64,000 bases of DNA from Riptortus pedestris (GCA_019009955.1 CM032228.1:224812501-224876500), one strand, 5' to 3'. Shown: positions 45,329-56,755, counted from the stretch's first letter. Notes: a model not told the origin generated them from the sequence alone. Translations and numbers: made by a program.

Positions 45329-48300
45329 CTGCATTCATAAATTGTCACATATTATTATTAAAAGGATTACTTTATTTTTTTGGTATTCTAGAAGATAAAA
45401 AAAATTATAAAAATATTAACATAATTAATCAATAAAATGAAATCAATAAACAAATAAAAACTTTTATAAATAGAAAAATGTATAGATATAAATAGAAACG
45501 AACTTTTTACTGGATGATTTTAAATTTATAGACTGTAGTAGAACGTAGAAACATTTAAGGATCCTACAAAGTTATATTCAGAAATAAAATCAGTATCATC
45601 GGTTGATACTGATTTCATTTTCAGCAGAGCAAATATTATATGACTTAAGTTATTTCTTAATGTGGTAATGAATCAAATGGGTCTCAGAATTAAAAAAGAT
45701 AACTTTGCCAATATTTCGACAGTAGTTATTATCTATGTGTAATGAGATGAAGAATGGTTGGGTATTGGCAAGTATAAGCAAGGTTTTTTTCTTCTCCAAC
45801 CTATGTAAAGTAAAATAAATGCATAGGATTGTAAAATATAATCTAAAGTCTTTCCCTTCTTTTTTTGACTGTGGACTAATAGAAGAAAAAAAAATGCACT
45901 TCTTTGTTCTGTAAAGAAGAAAGTTCCTTATTTATTCATTGATAAGGATAAGGATTGCTTACTCAATCCTGTGGTCATTCCTCACTCAGACCCCATGACG
46001 TTTTTTAATCACAGTAATAAAATGTAAAATATGTTTAATATGTTCGGAATAGATACAAACTATAAAAGTTTTAGAAAATCCTCTTTTTTTATTATAGACA
46101 CCCATGTCATAACATTTATTCATTACTTAAGCTATAATTATACAAGTAATCATTTTTTGAACTATTTGCTGAGTATTGGTTAAAGGTTTACTATTTTTTT
46201 TGCTGAGTTTGTCTGATCATAACAACAATAGAGAAGTTGAATAATTGATACTTATGATGAGATATTACCTTTCAAAAGTCCTCGGCATGTCTTCTGTGTT
46301 GTGGCTACTAAATATATCTGAAGAACACATTATTTGGAGTTAAAAATCCCTCCCACAGGTCAATTATAGCAAGTTGCTGAGTTTCAACTCTCAGGCAGAA
46401 GAAAGGTTGGGTTAAAAAACACTATGGTCAGTTGGTATGCAAATGCCCAAACCTTACAAAATGACACCACAAAGAAAGCTATTTAAATTATAATTGGGGA
46501 ATATTATGATTAGATGCAGGAAATATTCTGGAAGTTGAGATCATGTGTTGAGTCAAGACTAGAGTGAGTCAAATCCTATCTACAAGTCCAGTCATGAGTC
46601 GAGTCGTGCTTTCAGTTGATTGCTAGAAATGGTTATAATGGTTAATTAAAATTATTGGGCATATAATTGTTTTATTGAAATGATTGATGTATGACGGGAT
46701 CCAAACACTAAATATCATTTGGCAGATGAACATTACTTTTTCTCTGCCATCAGGCTACCTTCTGAATTTAATTATTCATTACTCTTATTCATAATATAAG
46801 GACAATGCCAATAAAAAAAAAAAAACATGAAAGTATCTATTAATTAATCAATAATGGCTATGAATATGGAAACTCTACAATTTCTGTCTAAGGGCGACAA
46901 AGACAGGAGAGGGAAGCAGGAATTTGTTTTCTTCACTCATCCACATCTCAGTCATTTTAGAATTCAAAAAGAGAAAAATATTCTATTGCAACGAATTTTA
47001 TTACAAGAGTGTGGGCATTGACTAAATCCGTTAAGTACTTTTACACTTCGCTCCCCATCAAAGGTAAGGGAAATTTTGCCAAAGACAAGAACAATGAATT
47101 AATACAATGCAAACCAGTGCATGACAAATTTTGTAAATCAATAGTAACTCTTGAGAAAGATATAAGCCCAACTGTTCCAGATGGACTGCTATGCAAAAAT
47201 GATTTATTGCTCATATCAAATATATCAAAATGATGTGTGTGTTGGTCCTAAGAGACAGAATAAGAGACAGTCTAATTACAGTAATATTAATGAATTTAGA
47301 AATATAATAAAATTTAAAAGCAAAGGAGAAAGGGGAAAACATCATGGGAATTTCCATTCCAAAAAAGTGGGATCCATTGATGCTTCAAAAATATTAATCA
47401 ATATTAGATTCATCAATATCCTGAAAAGAAACAATTAGTTTTCAGACTCTCACTTCAGCCAAACGGAAAATTATTCATTCTTTTATATATGATTTTTAGT
47501 AACCACAACACATACAACAATTTCCCATTCTGTAGGAAAAATGCTCTAATCGCTACTGGCTTGTTAAAAGCATCACTGAAGAGTTAGTTATATACCATGC
47601 TCATGCCTACTCTTGATAGTATTATTTACATTGTCGCATCTTTTGAACCGTCAATACATTTATCAATTAAGAATTTTAGTCACCTCTTAACCAAATTAAA
47701 CTCAAACTCAACTTTAACTAAAAATTCAATAGGTTGTTAAATTAAAGTGAAAAAAAATAATTAATTTGATTTCTTTTACAGACCTGTCTAAAATAATAGA
47801 AGTAGTAGGTATAGTATATACATGAAAATAGATTATATATAGGCATTGCTAATTGTAATAACACAACTATATATAATACAATAATGGAATATTTATTTGG
47901 AATGTTCTTTCTACATTATTATGCATTAAATGAATAAGTAAATGTTTATTTTGAAGGAAATGATAAATTTTTAATAATTATGGTCCTTGTACCTAATACC
48001 ATCTGCTTGTGTATCCAAAGACATTGTTTACAATCTAAGAGAAAATGTAGTTACCTTATAGTTCTGGATTAGTATTAACACCAGCACTAATGGTATCAGT
48101 CTTATAAATAAAAATCTCCTAAAACAAAAACAACATGGTCTCTCAAGTATTTTTAGTTGTATTCTTTGTACTTTGAGGTTTTAAGGAATTAAGTGGATTC
48201 CTCAAGTTTACAGTGCATTTAACCCCTTTTGTTCGAATTTGTTACATTATTTTTTATATTCTGTTTGTTTTCTTATTTAAACTTTTTTCGAACTACCTTT

Positions 48301-48675
48301 TTCTCCTTCCCTCCCCCTTAAATGAAGACTACAGCATTCAATCTTGCTCAGAAGGCTTTTGCGAACTACAAATATTCATTATTTTGGCATTTAGGTGATA
48401 TCAGGAGCCCTCCTAGGGCCCTCCAATACTGTCGCTGAAACTTATATCAATTAGACCTTCGAAAGGGATGTATAACAAAATTCTGAAATTTTCACAGTTG
48501 GGTTTGTAATGTATGAAAGTTATTAATGTGTGATTGATTACAAGGCCTTGCTGTGACATTATCACATCATGCACTTGTTATTAACTAGCCACATAGGCAA
48601 ATTTAAGTTTTCAAACAGATTATAGCAAATTAACTAGGATTAAATTCATTGCTGTACATTTCTTAATATGTTTAC
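45329..48675. other. Intron of the NHS-family gene
   Basis: AT-rich, mostly unique. Plus-strand open frames at about 47,009-47,438 (74 and 85 codons) are overlapping, lysine/asparagine-rich and unrecognised; I do not call them genes. GAGTCAAGACTAGAGTGAGTC-like short repeats occur near 46,550-46,610. Confidence 0.45.
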
Positions 48676-48867
48676 CCAACAATCGCAGCGAGTTCCTTGG
48701 TATCTGTTCCCGCAATAGTATTTCTCCTTTTCCCTCTTGGCTTTTTCGGTTTAGTTCTTCTTCGTACAGTGTCATCGTATTCTGAATTCACCATCGAGCG
48801 CCTCAGGTTGGACATCCGTTGGAAAGATTTACCCGTTACGTCGACAGTCACAATTTCTGCGGGGAAC
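48676..48867 (-). CDS. gukh: NHS/GUK-holder family protein, internal exon
   Basis: The acceptor TTTATTTTTTAG precedes G TTC CCC GCA; the first G completes Lys (AA+G) and the exon ends ATT GTT GG before donor GTAAAC. 192 nt. The peptide begins FPAEIVTVDVTGKSFQRMSN and continues LRRSMVN, then a strongly basic RRRTKPKKPRGKRRNTIAGT. This order (FP.EI..VDVTG..F.R...LRRS followed by KKxKRRxTI.G) matches the conserved exon of Nance-Horan proteins. Phase joins cleanly to both neighbours. Confidence 0.9.
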
Positions 48868-49125
48868 CTAAAAAATAAAGGACATTTTATAATGTTATTC
48901 AAGAAGGGAAAATGGAAACATACAATTTTATTTTTTTTTTTAATTTCAATGTACATTCATAGTGTGTCATACCAGCGCCTAGAAACTCTGCTTAGTTTAC
49001 GTTTAAGTACTTTAGTTGATGAGTGTATAATAGAAATGTATTAATAAATGTGAAGACACGCCTAATTCTGTTCATTTCCAACAATTTGTCCTCTTGTAGA
49101 ATTTGTGGAATTGTAGAAAATATTG

Positions 49126-49419
49126 TGTTATTATTTATTTACGTCGACTTTTTGTTACTATGGCTAATTAGAACGGGTTATCTACAGGCTACCATCCTTT
49201 TCTAGCCGGGGGGGGGGGGGATTAAGGATTTAAATTTAAATTATTCAATTTAAATCCTTAGTCTCTATAATAAGTGCCAATGAAACAAAGAATTTTATTT
49301 AATAGGTTTGTCACTAAATAAATTCCTATTGCGCAGGCGGGAATCGAACTTGCCACTCAAGGTTTATCATGTGAGATTAAAGCTAACACTTTAACTTACA
49401 TGGCTAACATGTGCGAGTT

Positions 49420-49420
<1 letters not shown>
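49126..49420 (-). mobile_element. tRNA-derived SINE, interrupted
   Basis: Minus orientation: tail TTATTATTTATTTACGTCGA, body GGGTTATCTACAGGC, B-box-like GGCGGGAATCGAACTTGCC (49,336-49,354) and A-box side TTACATGGCTAACATG. The body is interrupted at about 49,209-49,285 by a G12 run and an ATTTAAATTTAAATTATTC-type palindromic AT insert. Confidence 0.65.
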
Positions 49421-49423
<3 letters not shown>

Positions 49424-49491
<68 letters not shown>

Positions 49492-49500
49492 TTGTGTGTG
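49424..49500. repeat. (TG)n microsatellite
   Basis: About 31 uninterrupted TG units, then a degenerate end (TATGTTTGTGTGTGGGTG). Immediately adjoins the SINE. Confidence 0.95.
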
Positions 49501-50065
49501 GGTGTATGAGTTTTCACTCACTCGAGAGTGTATTAGGGAGGTACCGAGTTTTATGTAAATAGTCACCTGTAACAACTTATATTTTATCTAAACCTTAATA
49601 ATTTTAAATTTCTTTTATTCATTTTATATACCAATTTTCCTTTAATTATTAATTTATTTATTGAATATTTAAATATTTTATTAGTGATTACCCTATTGTA
49701 CAAAGTCAACAGTTTCGATTTTCAGTTTTGTACCTAGCTTTGAATTTTGTCTTTATTTGTTCTCTTGTTCATTTATTTTGTTTTTTGTTGTGTTCCATTT
49801 TTGTTTATTGATTTCCATTCTTGTTTTTTGAGTTCCATTTCCGTTTTTGTGTTTCATTCAGTTTAAGTTTTTAGTTTCGCCTTTTGTGTTCAATTTTTTT
49901 TTTCTTTCCAGTTCTATTTTGTGTTGCATTTCTATTTCTTTCCCATTTCTGTTTTGATATCATCTCTGTTTTCTCTCTGTTTAGTGATCCTTTTATGTTT
50001 TGAGTTCCTTTTGTGCTCTATGTTCCTTGTCTGTTTTGTGTTCCATTTCTTTTCTTTTTTGTTTA
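49501..50065. other. T-rich intron stretch
   Basis: Poly-pyrimidine with loose TTGTGTTCCATTT-type repeats (49,730-50,060), perhaps a decayed minisatellite related to the 27-bp repeat at 50,903. No coding feature. Confidence 0.45.
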
Positions 50066-50172
50066 ATTTTAGCAGATTTCCCTTAAGGGTCCTACTCATG
50101 ACGCGATTTTAGAAAAATTTCTTCAAATGTCCATCAATCCTACCCAGGAGATGACGAAAATGAGGTCCGTTC

Positions 50173-50259
<87 letters not shown>

Positions 50260-50897
50260 TGTTAACGCTCTAGCGGTTTTTTGTTTGATCGTTACGAAAC
50301 TCGATATTTAACCGTTTTATGTAGAACGAAAAATCGAGTTCGTTAATGGCTGAAATCGGTGTTGGGGGGGGGGGTTAGAGGGGGGATTTTCGAAATATCT
50401 CCGTTATTATGCATTGATCGAAAAATTGCATAGAACCAATCTTATTGCAAATTAAATTTACTATAAATATTGTTCTATACATTTATTCTCTATCTTGAAT
50501 ATTAACCGAGGTAGTTGCATTTTTATAAAGTCTGTGGTCGGATACAGTTCGGATTAGGTCGGCCGTTTTCGTAATTGCTCAGCTCAGGTGGAAGTTTTTT
50601 CTAACCTTATCTTAAGTTCGTTACTTTTTGAGATTTATGCAAATACGTTCTGTTCATCCGCCCCCCCCCTTTCTTTAGTTCTTGGACTACTAAAATTTGA
50701 GTTATTAAAATATAAATTATTCTTACAATTCAGAAGCCGTTTCAGTTGGGAATTTATTTTAATTAACTGAAAGATTTCTCATTACCGTTTGTATTTAATC
50801 AAGGTGGTGTTGTGTTACCAGTATGCAGATTTCTCTATTGTAAAACTTCACATGGGAAATCTGCTTAGTTTACGCAGCCCCTACGTGACGGACTTTC
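50066..50897 (+). mobile_element. HINE-like element, full length
   Basis: 5' tip TTTTAGCAGATTTCCCTTAA with the palindrome half deleted (GGGTCCTACTCATGACGCG follows directly); (TA)n 50,177-50,254; CTGTTAACGCTCTAGCGG; G11 run; C9 run; GCAGATTTC...GAAATCTGC hairpin; ACGCAG-CCC-CTACGT hairpin; GACGGACTTTCG end at 50,897. The 27-bp minisatellite starts within ten bases of its end. Confidence 0.75.
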
Positions 50898-50902
50898 GTT
50901 AA

Positions 50903-51206
50903 TTGTTTTGTTTTCATTTGAGTTTTGTATTGTTTTGTTTTCATTTGAGTTTTGTATTGTTATGTTTTCATTTGAGCTTTGTATTGTTTTGTTTTCATTT
51001 GAGTTTTGTATTGTTATGTTTTCATTTGAGCTTTGTATTGTTTTGTTTTCATTTGAGCTTTGTATTGTTTTGTTTTCATTTGAGTTTTGTATTGTTATGT
51101 TTTCATTTGAGCTTTGTATTGTTTTGTTTTCATTTGAGCTTTGTATTGTTATGTTTTCATTTGAGCTTTGTATTGTTTTGTTTTCATTTGAGCTGTGTAT
51201 TGTTTT
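50903..51206. repeat. 27-bp minisatellite, about 11 units
   Basis: The unit is TGTTTTGTTTTCATTTGAG then TTTTGTAT. Variants alternate TTTT/TTAT and GAGT/GAGC. Because 27 is divisible by three it creates spurious open frames of about 110 codons in two frames. Confidence 0.95.
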
Positions 51207-51218
51207 TGAAGTTACGAG

Positions 51219-51436
51219 GGGCTCAGGTTAACCATGTGAGTTAAAGCGTTGCCTTTAATCTCAAATGGCAAACCTAGAGTGGCGAGTTCAATTCCCGCCT
51301 GGACAATGGAATTTATTTAGTAACGGAATTCATTAAATAAAATCCTGAGTGCCACCCTGGCTAGGAAAAGGGTGGTAACCTGTAGATAACTCGTCCCGAT
51401 TAGCCTTAGTTCCAAAAAGCGGATGTTAATAAATAA
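51219..51436 (+). mobile_element. tRNA-derived SINE, full length
   Basis: GGGGCTCAGGTTAACCATGT head with A-box-like segment, B-box-like GAGTTCAATTCCCGCCTGG, body GGCTAGGAAAAGGGTGGTAA, CTGTAGATAACTCGTCCCG, and TTAATAAATAATTTAAAT tail. With the copy at 56,756 it defines the family. A separate short repeat (TTTAGAGCAACATCCCC, then ATCTCCAATAAATAAA, 51,462-51,510) follows; its sibling is at 25,274-25,332. Confidence 0.8.
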
Positions 51437-51534
51437 TTTAAATTTTTTAAGTTACGAGGCTTTTGTTTAGAGCAACATCCCCAAATCTGCGAATCTCCAA
51501 TAAATAAAATAATATGTTAAATAGAGGTACTTAC

Positions 51535-51692
51535 TTGAGAGCTATTGCCTGTAGCTGTTCCTCTGGGGATGGGAGTGTGTGATCGGCAGAGTCCGGGGTA
51601 GGGTCCAACCTAAGGCTGGCATCTGGTTCCACTGTCACTCTCCCCAACGCTTCTGTCGACGTCCATCTTCGCAGCTTTCGCAGAACTGCCGG
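51535..51692 (-). CDS. gukh: NHS/GUK-holder family protein, most 5' exon seen
   Basis: 158 nt between acceptor TTGTTCAG and donor AA/GTAAGT. The frame reads PAVLRKLRRWTSTEALGRVT, then an acidic/proline tail ending SPEEQLQAIALK across the splice. LRKLRRW followed by ST is a conserved element of GUK-holder/NHS proteins, just after the N-terminal WAVE-homology exon. No exon upstream within the window could be joined in phase, so the true start lies beyond 51,692, probably outside the window, as first introns in this family are very long. Confidence 0.8.
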
Positions 51693-52444
51693 CTGAACAA
51701 TATACAATGTTAGTCATGACATATAACTAGAGAAGGCACATGAGGTTTTTAAGGCAATAGAACACATAAACTATTGAAACTGTATTAACATTACAGTCTT
51801 GTAAACGCCTGAGATAGAAGACATGAGCTTCTGAAGCAGTGTTAGCAATATGCAGTCTTTTGAAAGAATAAACGAGATATTCAAACCCCATTGTCAATAT
51901 AAAGTTTTGTAAAACGCCTATAATAGAACACATGAGCCATTAAAGCAGAACTGCCTACATAAAGCCTTGTGAAACTCCTGATATTCCATCACTATTGGGT
52001 GTACGTTTTGGGAATAGAAATTGTGAATATCACTTAGTTTATTATCAAAATAATGCTATCCACTAATATGGTATATCTGGCCAATAATATTTTGAACAAC
52101 GAATGAGGATTGAATATTAACATCTTAATGTTTAGTCTGACAAACTCAGTAATAGTTCATCTATTGTCCAGAAAGTTGTAAATTTTAATAAATGTAAAAA
52201 CTCAAACCACCTTGCATTGAATAACATTCACACTCATTATTCTGCCTAAATATTTCCCTAGCAAAGCTACCTCAGTAATGGTTCTTAATAACTATGAATG
52301 ACTGTAATCCATGATTATGATTAATATTATCCACAATATTTCCAACAGTGCAGAAGGGTTGAACAGGAGATATATTTTTTTCTTTTTAATCTTCAGGGAC
52401 AAAAAATTCCATAAATTCGCTTTAATTGCCAATTATTCAAATAT
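51693..52444. other. NHS intron with diverged 182-bp-type repeats
   Basis: 51,720-52,000 contains degenerate copies of the ACACATGAGC and CCTATAATAGAACACATGAG blocks found in the tandem array at 52,565. The rest is AT-rich. Confidence 0.5.
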
Positions 52445-52559
52445 ATGGACTAAACACGGATACTACGAAATGTAAAAATATTGTGCACATAAAAGCCTTC
52501 CAAAAAAAATACCGTCATCATTGTGCATCTAATGATTTCCCAAGCGAAGCCTTAGCTAG
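52445..52559 (+). mobile_element. Old Helitron 3' end fragment
   Basis: ACTAAACACGGATACTACG, AATATTGTGCACATAAAAGCC, AATACCGTCATCATTG, then a degraded CAAGCGAAGCCTTAG hairpin and CTAG (52,556-52,559) plus T. It immediately precedes the tandem array. Confidence 0.55.
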
Positions 52560-52564
52560 TTGAC

Positions 52565-53165
52565 AATATAAAGATTTATGAAATCCCTATGAAAGAACAC
52601 ATGAGCAATTGAAGCAGAACTGACGAACATAAAGTGTTGTAAAGCGTCTGAGATGGAATACACGAGATATTCCATCATTATTGGGCGCATATAGGTTTTG
52701 TAAAACGCCTATAATTGAACACATGAGCTGTTGAAGTGTTATTAACTACATATAGATTTATGAAATCCCTATGAAAGAACACATGAGCAATTGAAGCAGA
52801 ACTGACAAACATAAAGTGTTGTAAAGCGTCTGAGATGGAATACACGAGATATTCCATCATTATTGGGTGCATATAGGTTTTGTAAAACGCCTATAATTGA
52901 ACACATGAGCTGTTGAAGTGTTATTAACTACATACAGATTTATGGAATCTTTATGAAAGAACACATGAGCAATTGAAGCAGAACTGACAAACATAAAGTG
53001 TTGTAAAGCGTCTGAGATGGAATACACGAGATATTCCATCATTATTGGGTGCATATAGGTTTTGTAAAACGCCTATAATTGAACACATGAGCTATTGAAG
53101 TGTTATTAACTATATAAAGATTTATGGAATCCTTATGAAAGAACACATGAGCAATTGAATCATTC
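52565..53165. repeat. 182-bp tandem array, about 3.3 units
   Basis: Units begin at about 52,592, 52,774 and 52,956, plus a partial. Each holds AAAGTGTTGTAAAGCGTCTG, GATATTCCATCATTATTGGG and AACACATGAGCTGTTGAAG. Within the unit GAACACATGAGC occurs twice, so the unit is itself a diverged dimer. Neighbouring units differ by only a few bases. Confidence 0.92.
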
Positions 53166-53455
53166 TGTACAATTAAATTAAATTAATTTCATTAATGCAT
53201 ATTAAATTTACTAAAAATATTGTTATATACATTTATTCTCTATCTTGAAAATTGATCGAGATATTTGAATTTTTATTATGTGTGTGCGGATAACGGACGA
53301 GATGACATCTGCTAATTTCGGTTCTAGTCGTGAATTTCCGCCTAAAGCTAGATCGACGCTTTCCGTATCTGGTCTGCTGTGGTGAAATTTTTCTATTGTA
53401 AAACTTCACGTGAGAAATCTGCTTAGTTTACGGTGCCCCTGCGTGACGGACTTTT
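53166..53455 (+). mobile_element. HINE-like 3' fragment
   Basis: Core TTTACTAAAAATATTGTTAT, TTGATCGAGATATTTG, the interior variant GGACGAGATGACATCTGC, then AACTTCACGTGAGAAATCTGC, a hairpin weakened by substitution (ACGGTGCCCCTGCGT) and GACGGACTTTTT. Confidence 0.7.
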
Positions 53456-53635
53456 TATACTCGTAGTTTCTCTTCTCAGCACTTGACAGATTTGTATGAA
53501 ATCGTCTGGTCATTAATGCTTTTAGTACTACTTTTTGCCACTTGGCTTCTGTCGGAGGAACTTACATCTAGACAACCACCGAGGTTGCTAGAGGTAAACT
53601 GGTTGTAATAAGGTTACAAGTCGTGCATACCTTCG

Positions 53636-53999
53636 TCAGACTTGGATCAAGTCATGATCAAAATAAAATGGCGGAACGGGGAGAAGGAAGCGTGGGAGGC
53701 GGAACTGCCGACAATACCGACTCTGAGTGACTATTGTTCTCTCTGATCCACCAATTACCGCCCCCCGCCGGCGGTCGCTTCCCGTGTCAAAACACTCCAG
53801 GGCGACGCTCCCCTTCAATAATAAAAACTGGAAGGATTGGAGACGTCAAGAGCTAATCAGAACTGTCAACGAGATTCAGCCATCGGAACAGGCTCGGGGG
53901 CGGTTATTTGGCCAGTTGTCAAAGCACCAACCACCCCCGTCATGGCGAGCTAAGAGATGTCTAGATTTAACCCCATCGCACAATGCAAAATTAGACTAA
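53636..53999. promoter_or_regulatory. GC/CpG-rich patch, possible promoter or first exon
   Basis: The only strongly GC-rich, CpG-containing stretch in this half. On the minus strand it has CGGCGGGGGGCGG, CCGCCATTTTATTTTG (a YY1-like initiator pattern) and, after GACGAAG, a donor-like GTATGC at about 53,629. An untranslated alternative first exon for the NHS-family gene is possible: the 51,692 acceptor is 1.9 kb downstream. But the only in-frame reading meets TGA without an ATG. On the plus strand a 90-codon frame (53,727-53,999) is unrecognised. Both readings are speculative. Confidence 0.3.
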
Positions 54000-54040
54000 T
54001 CCAGGTGGACATAGAGGTGTATTTAAATGGAATCAATATA

Positions 54041-54130
54041 TTTTAGCAGATTTTCCTTAAGGGAAATCAGCTATTGAGGCCGTACTCATGACGCGATTTT
54101 CGAGAAATTTCTTCAAAGCCCATCGATCCG

Positions 54131-54193
<63 letters not shown>

Positions 54194-54889
54194 TGTTTAT
54201 TTAATATATATTTGACTCTCCAGCGGTCGCAATTTTTGTTTGATCGTTACCAAACTCGATGTTTAAACGTTTATGTAAAAAGACAGATCAAGTTCGTTAG
54301 TGGCTAAAATCGGACCAGTGGGAGGGGGGATTTTAGAGGGGGGATTTTTGAAAATTCAAAATATCTCCGTTACCATACGTCGGATCAAAAAATTGCATAG
54401 AACCAATCTTATTGCAAATTAAATATACTATAAATATTGTTATATGCATTTATTCTCTATCATGTATATTAGCCCCAAAGTCTACTCATGTTACATAAAC
54501 AATACTCTGTTATATAATAAACCACATTATTCGAAACTTAAATACCAAATATTGTTTTTCAGAGACCTTTATTATACGACATTGATGCATTTATGCTATT
54601 TTGACCCCCCCCCCCCCCGTCTTAAATTCTTAGACTACTAAAATTTGATTGATTGAGATAAAAAAATTTCTGATTTTATAAATTACAGTACTAGATATAG
54701 TACATAGTTTCCAATAAAATGAATATGTTATATTCTGATATATTTCAGTTATTGTTTTTCACATTATTTGAAGCCTAAATACCTAATATTGTTCTCATTG
54801 AATATTTACGTTTTGAGGTAACTGCAAATATGTGGCGCACATGGGAAATCTGCTTAGTTAACGCAGCCCTGAGTGACGGACTTTTTTAT
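54041..54889 (+). mobile_element. HINE-like element, full length
   Basis: TTTTAGCAGATTTTCCTTAA, GGGAAATCAGC tip; the 5' segment is shortened at CCCATCGATCCG; (TA)n 54,134-54,190; GCGGTCGCAATTTTTG; G-rich block; core; C13 run; GCACATGGGAAATCTGC; and a hairpin with one base lost (CGCAGCCCTGAGTG); GACGGACTTTTTT at 54,889. Confidence 0.7.
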
Positions 54890-55550
54890 TCTCTGTTTAT
54901 AATAATATCCTTGGAATGGAGAGATTGGATCTCTCCGAGTTGCTGAGAAAATTGTTATATGGCTCTCCCGCGTTAAGGCGGGAACTCTGTGAGTTGTGGA
55001 TCGGTTGTAAGGCGGTAGCTACTACGGTTCCCGCCAAAGTGCCCAAGGTTGCAGAACCAGATTGGCAGACCTGGAATTCCCTCCAAATGGAGGTCACACT
55101 TCATCTCAAGCCGATCTGTCTCGTATTTATCAATGAAATTAGCCGTATTTATTTCCATTAATTAACAAAATTAATTAATATTAATTTATTAATTTCTTCA
55201 AATAACATTAAATAGCATTTGTACTTCTATACTACATTTGTTATAAAATTAGGTGAAATTCGATGAATGCATTTTAATGAATATAAACAGTATATTAATT
55301 TCATAAACAATATTTTATTTATTTTGCTTTATAGTGTCTCGCATTGATGAATAGCATGTTTCATTAAACAATTGGTGATGAGCATAGCTGCCGAATAATT
55401 AATATGAATATAAAAGTAAGAAAATGATACATTTGCTGACATGTCCTCCTTGAGGATACTTGTTAACAATCTTAATAGCAATTTAAATATATAACATGCA
55501 ATTTTCATTAACTGATATGCTTTTTTAAAAGTCTTAGATTTATTAAAGGA
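54890..55550. other. Non-coding stretch with one GC-richer patch
   Basis: 54,910-55,100 is less AT-rich, with overlapping frames on both strands (81 codons plus, 66 minus), none recognised. 55,150-55,550 is AT-rich. Confidence 0.4.
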
Positions 55551-55923
55551 CTAGCTAAGATACCCGGCTTCGCCCGGGAAATCATTTGAAGCTGAATGAT
55601 GATGGTACTTTATTTTGTACAATATTTTTACATTTTCCAGTCTTAATACTTAGGATTTACACCCGAATCCGGCGTACAAAACACACATTATTTTTATATT
55701 ACCCATTTCCTGCGGATTTATCTTTTTTTATATATAACATAATCACAGATTATCATATTATTATAGTCAAAAGTACGAAGTTTCGTTGATTTCGATTTAG
55801 ACTTTAGCAGATTTCCCTTAAGGGAAATCAGCTATTGAGGTCGTACTCATGACGCGAGTTTTGAAAAATTTCCTCAAATGTCCATCGATCCTACCACGGA
55901 GATGACGAAAATGAGGTCCGTTC

Positions 55924-55982
<59 letters not shown>

Positions 55983-56422
55983 TGTTAACGCTCTAGCGGT
56001 CGCAATTTTTGTTTGATCGTTACCAAACTTCATATTTAAGCGTTTTACGTAAAAAGAGAGATCAAGTTCGTTAATGGCTGAAATCGGACCAGTGGGAGGG
56101 GGGGGGGGTTCGTGTATACCTCATTTATACTTCGGTATACGACCAAAGAGTATATTACAAAAGTTACTTTAAATAAAAAAATAAACAACTTTTGTTATGT
56201 GCATATTTGCCGAAAAACCAATAAGTGACGAAATATCAATTTTTAAGTTTAGGCCTCCCTTATAACCCCCTCCTGTTCGTCTTAGAGAATACTAATATAA
56301 ACAGAAACCTAGCCTGAGTTAGTAATAATACACATACCAAGTTTCATAAAATTCGGTTCCGCCGTTTACGAGTCTATAAAGATCATACAAACAAACATTC
56401 ATTTTTATATATAGGTATAAGA
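55551..56422 (-). mobile_element. Complete non-autonomous Helitron (with nested HINE)
   Basis: Both termini are readable on the minus strand. The 5' end is TCTTATACCTATATATAAAA, preceded by A (56,423); the 3' end has the CCCGGGCGAAGCCGGG hairpin, TATCTTAG and CTAG at 55,551-55,554, followed by T (55,550). TC at the 5' end, hairpin about 12 nt before CTAG, and insertion between A and T are the canonical Helitron features. The element is split by a HINE 5' part at 55,800-56,108. This copy anchors the classification of the related elements in the window. Confidence 0.75.
55800..56108 (+). mobile_element. HINE-like 5' part nested in a Helitron
   Basis: TTTAGCAGATTTCCCTTAAG, GGGAAATCAGC tip, 5' segment, (TA)n 55,928-55,979, GTTAACGCTCTAGCGGTCGC, ending in a G11 run at 56,098-56,108, after which Helitron sequence resumes. 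The 3' end was lost, by deletion or truncated insertion. Confidence 0.7.
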
Positions 56423-56755
56423 TGACATACTTAATAAATTATGAGAAACTTAACTTAACTCTCCACCTTAATGAGCGTACCTGATAAATATTTTTTTGAC
56501 AAATATTTTGTGGTTTTTTTTTTATTAATTGAACACTTTTGATATTATTCCACTTATGTGTAAAAGCATTCTTCAGATGCGAAGTTCTTTAAATTACTTT
56601 TTAAACAAAGACTATTTTTATTTTATATGGATTAAATACATTTATGACATTTCTTTAAATAGATACCGATCGTGTTAAAATGACCAGTTCTGTGAGGTAG
56701 GCGGATCACAGTGTGACAAGTTTTTAGCAAACATTTTCAAATTAAATGTTTTAAG
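56423..56755. other. AT-rich DNA
   Basis: No feature recognised apart from a T11 run near 56,513-56,523. Confidence 0.45.

Noticed and set aside
47009..47438. Two overlapping lysine/asparagine-rich frames
   Set aside because: Composition follows AT-rich DNA, there is no splice context or family motif, and they overlap in different frames.
50903..51244. Two long overlapping frames of about 110 codons rich in Phe/Cys
   Set aside because: Created by a 27-bp tandem repeat (multiple of three), open in two frames at once.
51535..51692. Alternative start at the internal ATG in AAGATGGACGTCG
   Set aside because: That frame meets TAG after 18 codons; the conserved LRKLRRW frame is phase-compatible with the next exon.
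52678..53054. Two almost identical 64-codon minus frames spaced 182 bp apart
   Set aside because: They follow the tandem-repeat period exactly and lack any conserved domain.
50903..53165. CRISPR-like array from direct repeats
   Set aside because: Repeats are contiguous tandem units without unique spacers, in a eukaryotic intron.
53727..53999. 90-codon plus-strand protein
   Set aside because: No recognisable motif; overlapping frames are open on both strands because of GC-rich composition. Kept only as a possible promoter patch.
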